A stretch of 64,000 nt of DNA from SLSG01 sp964477035. GTDB lineage: Bacteria; Bacteroidota; Bacteroidia; Bacteroidales; UBA7960. This document shows positions 19,761-27,686 of the stretch, piece by piece (the first letter of the stretch is position 1; each line of letters opens with the position of its first letter). Below the pieces are notes generated by a model. The model worked only from the letters and a program-made list of their open reading frames with translations, had not been told where the DNA came from and did not search any database. Made by a program: the position numbers and the translations under genes. The DNA is taken from the NCBI GenBank assembly GCA_964477035.1, contig CAYZCW010000010.1, forward strand, positions 31,619 to 95,618, in the 5' to 3' direction.

Positions 19761-20562
19761 GGTTGAACTCCTTGTTTTGTCTTCTAACGGCCGTGGCGCT
19801 CCCGGCAATATTGCCCAGATAGAAAATGCCGGTGACTGAAGCCGACAGGATGAAAAGGGCGCTGCGCGGTCCGGCACCCCTGTAAAAGTCCCACGTCGTC
19901 GCCCCCATGACGGCCAGGTAAAGGAAGCCGGCGACCCCTTCAGCCGGTTTTCCCGCGTACACCTTGCCCAGGCCGGGAACGGCCGCCGACAGCAAGCCGG
20001 CAAGCAGGGGCGACCGTCCTCTTTCGGACAGCAGCCTCCCATGGTATTCCTTCAGCCGCAGGGCCTGCTCCTGCATGAGGTGTCCGGTCCCTTCCAGCGC
20101 CTGGGCCTGCCGGGCAAACAGGTCAAAATCCCTGTCCAGCAGCGCCATGCCCGCCAGCTGGAAGCCACGCAGCCTGTCCGGCTGGCTTCCGGATTCGAAG
20201 GGCTGGCTTCCGAGGATGGCCATGGCCTGCCGCGGCCTGCCCAGGTGGGCCAGGTTATAGGCCCCGAAAAAAACCGACCGGGTGTGCAAAGGGCTTTCGG
20301 ACGACACGGCAAGCAGGTGCCTGGCAGACGGCTCCAGCTCCTTCTGCAGGTAGAGGACCCATCCTTTGAGGAAGGATACAGAGTCTTCCCTGGCCTTCGG
20401 CTGGGGGGGCAGGCGTTCCAGAAGGAAAAGGCTTTCGGACAATTCTCCCCGGGCCATCAGGTATTCAATGAAGGCCAGCTCCTCCGGCGGACCGCTGCCG
20501 GCGGACGCCCCCGGGGGACACAAAAGGAGGCAGCATAAAAAAGTCAGGGCGGCACGGCTCAT
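19699..20562 (-). CDS. TPR-like protein with C-terminal membrane module (paralogue A)
   Basis: 287 residues: signal peptide (MSRAALTFLCCLLLCPPGASA), helical repeats (GELSESLFLLERLPPQPKAR, GAYNLAHLGRPRQAMAILGS, LDRDFDLFARQAQALEGTG), then the module AAVPGLGKVYAGKPAEGVAG with two or three hydrophobic segments, ending in a basic cytosol- or periplasm-facing tail. The PGxGxxYxG pattern recalls the Bacteroidota DUF5683/TM2-like membrane modules; that link is inference. Its ATG overlaps the yidD stop by 4 nt, indicating translational coupling. Confidence 0.75.
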   Translation of the reverse strand: MSRAALTFLCCLLLCPPGASAGSGPPEELAFIEYLMARGELSESLFLLERLPPQPKAREDSVSFLKGWVLYLQKELEPSARHLLAVSSESPLHTRSVFFGAYNLAHLGRPRQAMAILGSQPFESGSQPDRLRGFQLAGMALLDRDFDLFARQAQALEGTGHLMQEQALRLKEYHGRLLSERGRSPLLAGLLSAAVPGLGKVYAGKPAEGVAGFLYLAVMGATTWDFYRGAGPRSALFILSASVTGIFYLGNIAGSATAVRRQNKEFNHEMDQRILFDLHIPLRNAFN

Positions 20563-21062
20563 TCCTGCTTCTTTTTCTTGTACACGCCCACCCCCTCCAT
20601 CACCTTTCCGCTGGCCTCACCCAGGCTCAGTGGATGAACATCCAGGATGGCGATGCGGTTGCAGCGGGTCAGCCGGTCGGCCGTGAAGACGGTCCCCCTT
20701 GCCAGGCCGTACTCTTCGATGAGGGCTTTGCTGAAGGAAGAACAGGAATGTTCGTAGATGCAGTCCGAGGGCCACTGCGGGGAAATGAAACGCTGGTAGG
20801 TGAACAACATGCCTGACAGGGCGAGCGACAGGGGGTTGTATTTGATCAGCCAGTGACGGCCTGCCCCGAGCAGTTCGAACGACCCCTGGGCGTGGCTGCA
20901 GGCCGGGCAGGACGCATCCGACAGCAATTCCCAATCCGTTTTGGGCTGTACCCGCCCGGGGGGATCGCTCCCCAGGGCAGGGACGCCCCAGGCCAGCAAC
21001 AGGAGGGCCAGCAAGACCAACTTCCCCGCTTGCCGGGGCTTACCGCAGAATCCGTGCATCAT
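20559..21062 (-). CDS. YidD-domain protein with N-terminal extension
   Basis: YidD proteins are small membrane-associated factors placed near YidC and thought to help membrane protein insertion. The YidD domain is clear in the second half: LFTYQRFISPQWPSDCIYEH, then SCSSFSKALIEEYGLARG and LTRCN, matching the family's YQ.FISP...C...P.CS.Y...A...HG...G......R..RC. The full protein is 167 residues, about twice the usual 70-90, with an N-terminal hydrophobic segment (LVLLALLLLAWGVPALG) and a linker carrying CPAC. The start is one of two ATG codons at 21062 and 21059, both inside the end of the upstream gene. It is not beside rnpA or yidC here. Confidence 0.82.
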   Translation of the reverse strand: MMHGFCGKPRQAGKLVLLALLLLAWGVPALGSDPPGRVQPKTDWELLSDASCPACSHAQGSFELLGAGRHWLIKYNPLSLALSGMLFTYQRFISPQWPSDCIYEHSCSSFSKALIEEYGLARGTVFTADRLTRCNRIAILDVHPLSLGEASGKVMEGVGVYKKKKQE

Positions 21063-21792
21063 CGGGTATGGTGAATTGAAACCAGGGGCTGACGGCCTGC
21101 TGGTTGATGCGTACATCCGAAAAAATCAGGCGGTTCACGATGGAATCCCCGCCCGGCAGGTAATTGAACTCGGTGATGGTCAGGGGCAGGACAAGTTCCG
21201 GAAATTCCCGGTAGTTGGTATAATAGACCTTCTTCACCAAGTGCCTGCCCGCATCGTAATAGCCCGCATAGATGGGCAGGTGGTTCTCGTGCACCAGCTC
21301 GATCCGGTTGAACAGGTGGTACATCTCTGCCGGGGGGAACCAGGAGGTCCTCACCAGGCCGTCGATGAAGGAGGTCTCCATCAGGGAAAAGCCCATCTGG
21401 CGCAGGCCCAGATCCTGCAACTGCCCGTTCAGGAAAAAATATATCAGGTTGTTTTCCGTGCTGTACTGCATGCCCTGTTCCCGGTAGACCGTGTTCTCCT
21501 CTTCATCGTAAACGGACAGTTCTCCCTTGTTGTTGGTCACCATGACCTGCCGGACGGGCGAGAGGTAGTGTGTCAGCAGCCGGCCGTCCCGGGCCGAGTA
21601 GTACATACCGGCCACGACATCCACCCTCTTTCCGCGCTGCAGGTTCTGGCTTTCCATGTGCAGCATGATGCGGTCCACGGCCAGGTGCCGAAAGCCCGAC
21701 GTCATTAAAAACATGCCGGCAGCCAGGAAGATGGCTGTAAGCTTCGGCAGGCGGTGCCGCATCCGAGTAGGGAAACGTTTCAGAAATGCCAT
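21040..21792 (-). CDS. LolA-like exported protein
   Basis: 250 residues from the ATG at 21792. After a membrane or signal segment (LPKLTAIFLAAGMFLMTSG) the sequence looks like the LolA/LolB beta-sheet fold: GMYYSARDGRLLTHYLSP, VMVTNNKGELSVYDEEENTV, and a last strand FSDVRINQQAVSPWFQFTIP, which fits the closing segment of LolA-type carriers. LolA proteins carry lipoproteins across the periplasm; this one may instead be anchored. It is the first gene of the five-gene unit, 22 nt from a strong -7 element. Family assignment is by pattern only. Confidence 0.68.
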   Translation of the reverse strand: MAFLKRFPTRMRHRLPKLTAIFLAAGMFLMTSGFRHLAVDRIMLHMESQNLQRGKRVDVVAGMYYSARDGRLLTHYLSPVRQVMVTNNKGELSVYDEEENTVYREQGMQYSTENNLIYFFLNGQLQDLGLRQMGFSLMETSFIDGLVRTSWFPPAEMYHLFNRIELVHENHLPIYAGYYDAGRHLVKKVYYTNYREFPELVLPLTITEFNYLPGGDSIVNRLIFSDVRINQQAVSPWFQFTIPDDARILR

Positions 21793-21813
21793 GGGGATGC
21801 TGGTTCTTTGGTG

Positions 21814-21838
21814 CAAATATACAACATATCAGATGTTG
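21814..21838 (-). promoter_or_regulatory. Predicted promoter with dyad operator for the LolA-like/YidD unit
   Basis: TATATTTG (21814-21821, minus strand) is an exact -7 element, about 22 nt before the start codon. Directly upstream lies the perfect dyad CAACAT-N5-ATGTTG (21822-21838), filling the spacer between -7 and -33; no clear TTTG lies at -33. A dyad here is well placed for a repressor or activator. Function inferred. Confidence 0.6.
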
Positions 21839-21974
21839 CTGCCGCATTCTTCGTTGCCACATGGACGGGTGCCGCCTTCCCGGCCGGCGATTCCCCCGGT
21901 CGACGGCTCACGCCGGCAAAAACCGCAGCGAACCGTCCCATCGTCCGGGGAGGCGCCCGCCCCCCGATCCGGCC

Positions 21975-23468
21975 TTATTTGCGCAGGGCGATCCGGAAGG
22001 TGGTCCCGCGGTTCAGGGCGGACTCCTTCACAAACAGCCGGCCATTGTGATAGCTTTCGATGATCCTCCTGCTGAGCGACAAGCCCAGCCCCCACCCCCT
22101 TTTTTTGCTGGTGTACCCGGTCTTGAACACCGTGTTGAATTTGGAAGAGGGGATGCCCTTCCCGGTGTCGCTCACGTCGATCACCACCATGCGGGGCTGT
22201 TCCCTGATCTGCAGGGCAATGTCCCCATAGCCATCCATGGCATCGACGGCATTCTTGATCAGGTTCTCGATCACCCATCCGAACAAATTCGCGTTCAGGG
22301 GAACCATCACTTCCGGGCGGCTGCTGGTCACCACGAAGCCCACCTTTCTGGAGGTCCTGGATTTCATGTAGGTCACGGTCTCTTCCACCACGGAAACAAT
22401 GTCCGTGGGAGAAAGGCTGGGGGCCGACCCGATCTTGGAGAAGCGTTCCGTGATATTCTCCAGCCGGTGAATGTCCTTCAGGATCTCGCCAATGGTCTCT
22501 TGGTCAACGCCTTTCATCTTCAGCAACTCCACCCACCCCATGAGGGAAGAAAGCGGGGTGCCCAGCTGGTGGGCCGTCTCCTTGGACATGCCCACCCAGA
22601 CCAGGTTCTGCTCCGCATTCCTGGCCAGGCTGAATAAGAAATAGGATACCAGCAGGAAAATGCCGATCACCAGAAGTTGTGCGATGGGGTAGTAGCGCAG
22701 CTGGGTGACCAGGAAGGAGTTGGTGTAATAGACGTAAGCCTTGCCATAAGTGGGCAGGTAGATTTCGATGGGCGGGTTTTTCTCCGCCATGGACCGGATC
22801 AGGGACGCCACCTCTTCCGGATCGTCCTGGTTCACCTCCCCGATGTTGCCGTAGTCCAGCAATTGCCTGCCGGTGCTGTCGGCCACGATGACCGGCAGGT
22901 TTGCCGAACCCACCACAATGTCCGAAATAAAGGAGTTCACCAGATCCTCCAGCACCTCCCGCAGCTCGGTAAAAAGCCGGGAGTCCCGGTAGTAAATATA
23001 CTGCACGTTTCGCCCCACGGCAAACTCGATGGGGGGATAATCCGAGAAGTACGCCAGCAGGTCCCCCTCCAGGCGGGAAGCCCCGGCGAACCGGTCATCC
23101 AGGTTCATGCTGGAATAGACGGTGCCGTCCTCGTCGACCAGGATGACCGGGATGGTGGTGTTGGAGCGGAGCACCTCGATGATGAAATTCAGCTCGTCGG
23201 AACTCTCGGCCACGTTCAGGCGGCGCTGGACCTTGGCCTGGAGCTCCACCCGCTTGCGCTCCTCCTGGCTGATGGCATCAAAGAATTCCTCGGTATACTG
23301 CACCAGGCTGGCCCGCCGCTGCACCGCATCGGCCCACAGCTCCACCTTGCGCCTTTCATCCTCGGTGATCTTGCGGACAATCACATCGGCATAATACAGG
23401 GACACCCCCACGATCAGGGCCGCGAACAACAGCAGCAGCAGCTTCCAGCGCTGTTTGCGGGAGGACAT
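21975..23468 (-). CDS. Membrane-bound sensor histidine kinase (orphan)
   Basis: 497 residues from the ATG at 23468; a TTG 11 codons earlier is possible. Membrane segment 1 (about 10-28) is followed by a coiled region (to about 90) and a large extracytoplasmic sensor region (about 90-260), then membrane segment 2 (about 262-281). The kinase core holds the phospho-acceptor H300 in SKETAHQLGTPLSS, the N box NLIKNAVDAM (403-412), DTGKGIP (434-440) and the glycine-rich GWGLGLSLSRRI (458-469). No response regulator gene is adjacent, so its partner lies elsewhere. Signal and targets are unknown. Confidence 0.92.
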   Translation of the reverse strand: MSSRKQRWKLLLLLFAALIVGVSLYYADVIVRKITEDERRKVELWADAVQRRASLVQYTEEFFDAISQEERKRVELQAKVQRRLNVAESSDELNFIIEVLRSNTTIPVILVDEDGTVYSSMNLDDRFAGASRLEGDLLAYFSDYPPIEFAVGRNVQYIYYRDSRLFTELREVLEDLVNSFISDIVVGSANLPVIVADSTGRQLLDYGNIGEVNQDDPEEVASLIRSMAEKNPPIEIYLPTYGKAYVYYTNSFLVTQLRYYPIAQLLVIGIFLLVSYFLFSLARNAEQNLVWVGMSKETAHQLGTPLSSLMGWVELLKMKGVDQETIGEILKDIHRLENITERFSKIGSAPSLSPTDIVSVVEETVTYMKSRTSRKVGFVVTSSRPEVMVPLNANLFGWVIENLIKNAVDAMDGYGDIALQIREQPRMVVIDVSDTGKGIPSSKFNTVFKTGYTSKKRGWGLGLSLSRRIIESYHNGRLFVKESALNRGTTFRIALRK

Positions 23469-23532
23469 GTCGAAACCGGTGATTTCCCTCAGCAGGTTCA
23501 ATACTTAAAGGTTTTTCGTCGGACAGCCAGGC

Positions 23533-23540
23533 CAAAATTA
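23533..23540 (-). promoter_or_regulatory. Predicted -7 element for the histidine kinase gene
   Basis: TAATTTTG on the minus strand matches TAnnTTTG, 64 nt before the kinase ATG. No good -33 element at the usual spacing. Confidence 0.4.
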
Positions 23541-23607
23541 AAACTTTTCCTCCACAAGCGGCGCCCGTTTCCCGAAATAGGAAAAAATGGTCAAAAAAGG
23601 AAGGGGC

Positions 23608-23640
23608 TTGCCCATAATGCGGGCATAAGTGTTATTTTTG
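23608..23640 (+). promoter_or_regulatory. Predicted promoter of the GH3-kinase-kdsB-trmB unit
   Basis: TTG (23608-23610), 22 nt, TATTTTTG (23633-23640), within the accepted spacing range for Bacteroidota promoters. The start would lie about 35 nt before the GH3 gene. Confidence 0.6.
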
Positions 23641-23683
23641 TACGCTTGCAGGTATAACGAAATTCCCACAGAAAGATTACACC

Positions 23684-25195
23684 ATGTCGTTTCTGAACTC
23701 GGTCGTTTTCTGGTTTTTCAAGAAGCGGATCACCCAGATCGAGCACTTCATGCAGCATCCGGTCGAGGTCCAGGATGCCCTGCTTAAAAAGCTGCTGCAG
23801 GCGGCCGCCAACACCGAATGGGGCCGGAAATACCGGTACTCAGAGATCCGGTCCTGCAGGGAATTCCGGGAACGGGTGCCTCTGCAGGCCTACGAAGACA
23901 TCAAACCTTATGTGGACCGGCTGGTGGCGGGAGAAAACAACCTGCTCTGGCCCACCGAGATCCGCTGGTTCGCCAAGTCATCCGGGACCACCAGCGACAA
24001 AAGCAAGTTCATCCCGCTCAGCAACGAATCGCTCGAAGACTGTCATTACAAGGCAGGCAAGGACGTGCTGTCCATCTTCTGCCACAACCATCCCGACACC
24101 CATATTTTTGACGGCAAAGGATTGGTGATGGGCGGCAGTCATAAGGTCAGCGAAATCAACAACAACGCCTACTTCGGCGATTTGTCGGCCATCCTGCTGC
24201 AGAACTTTCCGTTCTGGGGAGAATTCATGCGCACCCCCGAATTGCCGCTGGCCCTGCTGGAGGACTGGGAGGAAAAGCTGGACAGGATCGCCCATGCCAC
24301 CTTCAGGGAAAATGTCACCAGCATCAGCGGGGTCCCCTCCTGGAACCTCATCCTGCTTAAAAAAGTCCTGGAGATCACAGGCCGTGCAAACATCCTGGAA
24401 GTCTGGCCCAACCTGGAGCTGTTCATTCACGGAGGCGTCAGTTTTGTCCCCTACCGCGAACAGTTCCGCAAGCTCATCCCCTCCTCCGCCATGACCTACC
24501 TGGAAACCTACAATGCCTCGGAAGGGTTTTTCGGCATACAGGATGTTCCCGGCTCCCGGGAGATGCTCCTGATGCTTGATTACGGCATCTTCTACGAATT
24601 CATTCCCATGGAGGAACTGGACAAGCCGCAGCCGGCAGCCATCGGGCTGGAAGAGGTGCAAAAGGACGTGAATTATGCCCTGGTCATTTCCACCAACGGG
24701 GGATTGTGGCGGTACCTGATCGGTGACACCATCCGCTTCACCAACACCTCCCCCTTCCGATTTGTCATCTCCGGGCGCACCAAAAATTTCATCAATGCCT
24801 TTGGAGAGGAGGTCATCGTGGACAACACCGACAAGGCCCTGGATGCCGCATGCAGGGCTACCGGAGCCATCATCAGCGAATACACCGCCGCCCCCATCTA
24901 CCTGAACGACAACCACACGGCGGCCCACGAATACCTGATCGAATTTGACAGGGAGCCGGACGACATGAAACGCTTCGCAGGGGAACTGGACCGGGAGCTC
25001 CAGAACCTGAATTCGGATTATGAGGCCAAGCGGTCGGCCGACCTGATGCTGCAGCAACCCAAGGTGACGGCCGTCCCGCAGGGAACCTTCTTTGACTGGC
25101 TGAAATCCAAAGGGAAAATAGGGGGCCAGAACAAAGTTCCCCGCCTGTTCAACGACCGCAAATACGTGGACGAGATTCTCAAATTCATCCAATAA
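23684..25195 (+). CDS. GH3 family acyl-adenylate-forming enzyme
   Basis: 503 residues, related to plant GH3 auxin-amido synthetases of the adenylate-forming superfamily. The ATP-binding motif SSGTTSDKSKFIPLS is at about residues 100-114; later blocks include ETYNASEGFFGIQD and the hinge region NTSPFRFVISGRTKNFINAF. Plant enzymes join amino acids to acyl acids through an acyl-AMP; the substrate of the bacterial proteins is unknown. It leads a tight plus-strand series (gaps of 11, 5, 39, 27 and 2 nt) that continues through the ATL gene. Confidence 0.92.
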   Translation: MSFLNSVVFWFFKKRITQIEHFMQHPVEVQDALLKKLLQAAANTEWGRKYRYSEIRSCREFRERVPLQAYEDIKPYVDRLVAGENNLLWPTEIRWFAKSSGTTSDKSKFIPLSNESLEDCHYKAGKDVLSIFCHNHPDTHIFDGKGLVMGGSHKVSEINNNAYFGDLSAILLQNFPFWGEFMRTPELPLALLEDWEEKLDRIAHATFRENVTSISGVPSWNLILLKKVLEITGRANILEVWPNLELFIHGGVSFVPYREQFRKLIPSSAMTYLETYNASEGFFGIQDVPGSREMLLMLDYGIFYEFIPMEELDKPQPAAIGLEEVQKDVNYALVISTNGGLWRYLIGDTIRFTNTSPFRFVISGRTKNFINAFGEEVIVDNTDKALDAACRATGAIISEYTAAPIYLNDNHTAAHEYLIEFDREPDDMKRFAGELDRELQNLNSDYEAKRSADLMLQQPKVTAVPQGTFFDWLKSKGKIGGQNKVPRLFNDRKYVDEILKFIQ

Positions 25196-25206
25196 AACCC
25201 CAAACC

Positions 25207-25821
25207 ATGCACATTGCCATTGCCGGGAATATCGGATCAGGGAAGACCACCCTGGCAGGATTGTTATCCAAGCATTACGGATGGGAGGCCCATTATGAGG
25301 ATGTGGAAACCAACCCCTACCTGAACAATTTTTACGAGGACATGCAGCGCTGGTCGTTCAACCTCCAGATCTATTTTCTCAACAGCCGGTTTCGTCAGAT
25401 CGTGGACATCCGCAAGGGGGGCAGGACCGTGATCCAGGACCGGACCATTTACGAGGATGCTTACATATTTGCGCCCAACCTGCATGCCATGGGACTGATG
25501 GCTTCGAGGGATTTCGACAATTACTCCCGGCTGTTCGAACTGATGAGCTCCTTCATTCAACCCCCCGACCTGCTGATCTACCTGCGGGCCAGCGTCCCCA
25601 CCCTGGTCAGCCAGATCCAGAAAAGGGGGCGGGAGTACGAGAACTCCATCCGGCTGGACTACCTCAAAAGGCTCAACGAACGCTACGAGGAATGGATTGG
25701 GAAGTACGACCTGGGCAAGCTGCTGGTCGTCACCGTGGACACCATCAAGTTCAGCGAAAACCAGCAAGACCTCGGACAGGTCATCCAGAAGATCGACGCC
25801 GAGATCCACGGATTATTCTGA
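25207..25821 (+). CDS. Deoxynucleoside kinase family protein
   Basis: 204 residues; phosphorylates deoxynucleosides (typically deoxyadenosine or deoxyguanosine) for salvage. It shows the P-loop GNIGSGKTT at residues 7-15, the DRTIYEDAYIF motif, and the lid region KRGREYENSIRLDYLKRLN with its arginines. It starts 11 nt after the GH3 gene. Substrate choice cannot be read from the sequence. Confidence 0.92.
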   Translation: MHIAIAGNIGSGKTTLAGLLSKHYGWEAHYEDVETNPYLNNFYEDMQRWSFNLQIYFLNSRFRQIVDIRKGGRTVIQDRTIYEDAYIFAPNLHAMGLMASRDFDNYSRLFELMSSFIQPPDLLIYLRASVPTLVSQIQKRGREYENSIRLDYLKRLNERYEEWIGKYDLGKLLVVTVDTIKFSENQQDLGQVIQKIDAEIHGLF

Positions 25822-25826
25822 GAACC

Positions 25827-26567
25827 ATGCAAGTGATCGGCATCATCCCGGCCCGTTACGCCTCCACCCGGTTTCCCGGCAAGCCCCTGGCAGATATCGG
25901 CGGCAAATCCATGATCCGCCGGGTGTATGAGCAGGCTTGCCGCTGCACCGCCCTGGCTCAGGTGGTGGTGGCCACCGACCATCCCGACATCTTCCGTCAT
26001 GTGGCGGGTTTCGGGCAGGTGGTGATGACCAGCCCCGACCATCCCAGCGGGACGGACCGCTGCCTGGAAGCCATCCGGCTTGTCGGCGAGGGAAAATACG
26101 GTCCCCGGGACGTGGTCGTGAACATTCAGGGAGACGAGCCCTTCATCCACCCCCTGCAGATCGAGATGCTCATCGGGTTGTTTGCCGAAAGCCGCTGCCG
26201 GATCGCCAGCCTGGTGAAAAAGATTGAGGCCGGGGACGAACTTTTTGACGAAAACGTCGTAAAAGTGGTTGTGGGGCCTGACAAACGGGCACTGTACTTC
26301 AGCCGTTCGCCCATCCCCTTTCACCGCGGCCTGCCTCAGGAACAGTGGATTAAGAAAGGGCGTTTTTTCAAACACCTGGGCCTTTACGGGTACCGGATCG
26401 AGACCCTCGAACAGATCGGCCGGCTGCCCCAGGGGGCCCTGGAAAAAGCGGAATCCCTGGAGCAACTCCGGTGGCTGGAGCACGGGTTCGACATCCACGT
26501 GAATGAGACAGGACTGGATAACCAGCCGGTCGACACACCGGACGACCTGAAGAAGCTCAGGTTCTGA
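25827..26567 (+). CDS. kdsB: 3-deoxy-manno-octulosonate cytidylyltransferase
   Basis: Makes CMP-Kdo, the activated sugar for the LPS inner core. It has 246 residues from the ATG at 25827, 5 nt after the kinase stop. The nucleotidyltransferase motif IIPARYASTRFPGKPLADIG is at the N-terminus; TDHPDIF, NIQGDEPFIHP and the C-terminal block with EQLRWLEHGFDIHV match KdsB. Presence implies Kdo-containing lipid A core. Confidence 0.96.
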   Translation: MQVIGIIPARYASTRFPGKPLADIGGKSMIRRVYEQACRCTALAQVVVATDHPDIFRHVAGFGQVVMTSPDHPSGTDRCLEAIRLVGEGKYGPRDVVVNIQGDEPFIHPLQIEMLIGLFAESRCRIASLVKKIEAGDELFDENVVKVVVGPDKRALYFSRSPIPFHRGLPQEQWIKKGRFFKHLGLYGYRIETLEQIGRLPQGALEKAESLEQLRWLEHGFDIHVNETGLDNQPVDTPDDLKKLRF

Positions 26568-26606
26568 GACCGGCAGGCATTGGCAACCTGCATAAAACCA
26601 TACAAT

Positions 26607-27659
26607 ATGAAGATCGGCATTTACATCAGCGAACTGTTGTTTGAACATGAATCGGTGATCCTTCCGGGATTGGGCGAGTTCTATACCCGCTACAACCCGG
26701 CCCGCTTTGTCCCGGAACTGCAAAAGGTGGAGTCCCCCTCCAAACAGGTGGCCTTCAACCCGGGCAAAACGGAAGGCGACACCCCCCTGGTGGATTACCT
26801 GGCTGAGAAGGAAGGCATGGACACCGAACGCGTCAGGAGATACCTGGACAACTTCGCCGCGGAAGTCAGGCAGCTGCTCTCCGAAGGGAAGCAGTTCAAG
26901 CTGGAAAAAATCGGCATCCTGAGCACGGCCCCGGACGGCCACCTCTTGCTGGAACCGGACAGGTCGGTCAACTACCTCTCCGAAGCCGCCGGGATGGGAT
27001 CCATCACCCAGCCGGAGAAGAAAGCGGAAGGAGCACCCCTTCCAGAACCTGGAGAAGAGGCCCCGGCAGCCGCTGCGGCCCCGGCAGCAAGCCCGGTCCC
27101 GCCGGCAGACACCCCGCCGGAGGAAGCGGCCGGCATCCGGAAGACAGAATTGCCCCCTGCCCTCCGCTGGGTGGCCTATACCGTCGTCCCCCTGCTGGTC
27201 ATCATCATCATCCTGGCACTGAACTTTTCGTTTTTCTTCGGGGAAGGCGGCCTCCTTCGTTCCGGCAAGCAGGCCACCGAGGCCCCGGCTGCCGTGCCGG
27301 CGGACCCGCCGGAAACGGAAGCCGCCGTGGAAGAACCTGCCCGGGACGCCGGTCAGGCCGCGGAAGAAACCCCCGAAGTGACCCCCCCCGCCGGGGATGC
27401 CGCCACCGCCGCAGCGCCCCGGACGGACGGGCCTACTTACTACATCGTGGTGGGCAGTTTCCCCGACCGGGAGGTGGCCGACCGCTATGTGGAACGGCTT
27501 CGTGCCCAGGGAGCAAGCCAGGCGGCGGTATTCATGCAGACGGGCTTCGGATACCACCGGGTCGCCTATGCAGTCTATAACGACCTGTCAGAGGCCGAAG
27601 CCGTGCTGGAGACCGTCAAGGAACAGATCAACCAGGACGCCTATATTCTGCACCGCTGA
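26607..27659 (+). CDS. HU-CCDC81-like and SPOR domain membrane protein
   Basis: 350 residues. The N-terminal 110 residues resemble the HU/IHF-derived CCDC81-type domains found in Bacteroidota (ISELLFEHESVILPGLGEF; VDYLAEKEGMDTERVRRYLD; KQFKLEKIGILS). A Pro/Ala/Glu-rich linker leads to one membrane segment (about 190-212, YTVVPLLVIIIILALNFSFF), a second low-complexity linker, and a C-terminal SPOR domain (YYIVVGSFPDREVADRYVER...). SPOR domains bind denuded peptidoglycan at division sites. The predicted topology puts the HU-like domain in the cytosol and SPOR in the periplasm, so it could link nucleoid and septum. That role is inferred. Confidence 0.88.
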   Translation: MKIGIYISELLFEHESVILPGLGEFYTRYNPARFVPELQKVESPSKQVAFNPGKTEGDTPLVDYLAEKEGMDTERVRRYLDNFAAEVRQLLSEGKQFKLEKIGILSTAPDGHLLLEPDRSVNYLSEAAGMGSITQPEKKAEGAPLPEPGEEAPAAAAAPAASPVPPADTPPEEAAGIRKTELPPALRWVAYTVVPLLVIIIILALNFSFFFGEGGLLRSGKQATEAPAAVPADPPETEAAVEEPARDAGQAAEETPEVTPPAGDAATAAAPRTDGPTYYIVVGSFPDREVADRYVERLRAQGASQAAVFMQTGFGYHRVAYAVYNDLSEAEAVLETVKEQINQDAYILHR

Positions 27660-27686
27660 TCACCGGCGGATCAAACCCTTGATGTT

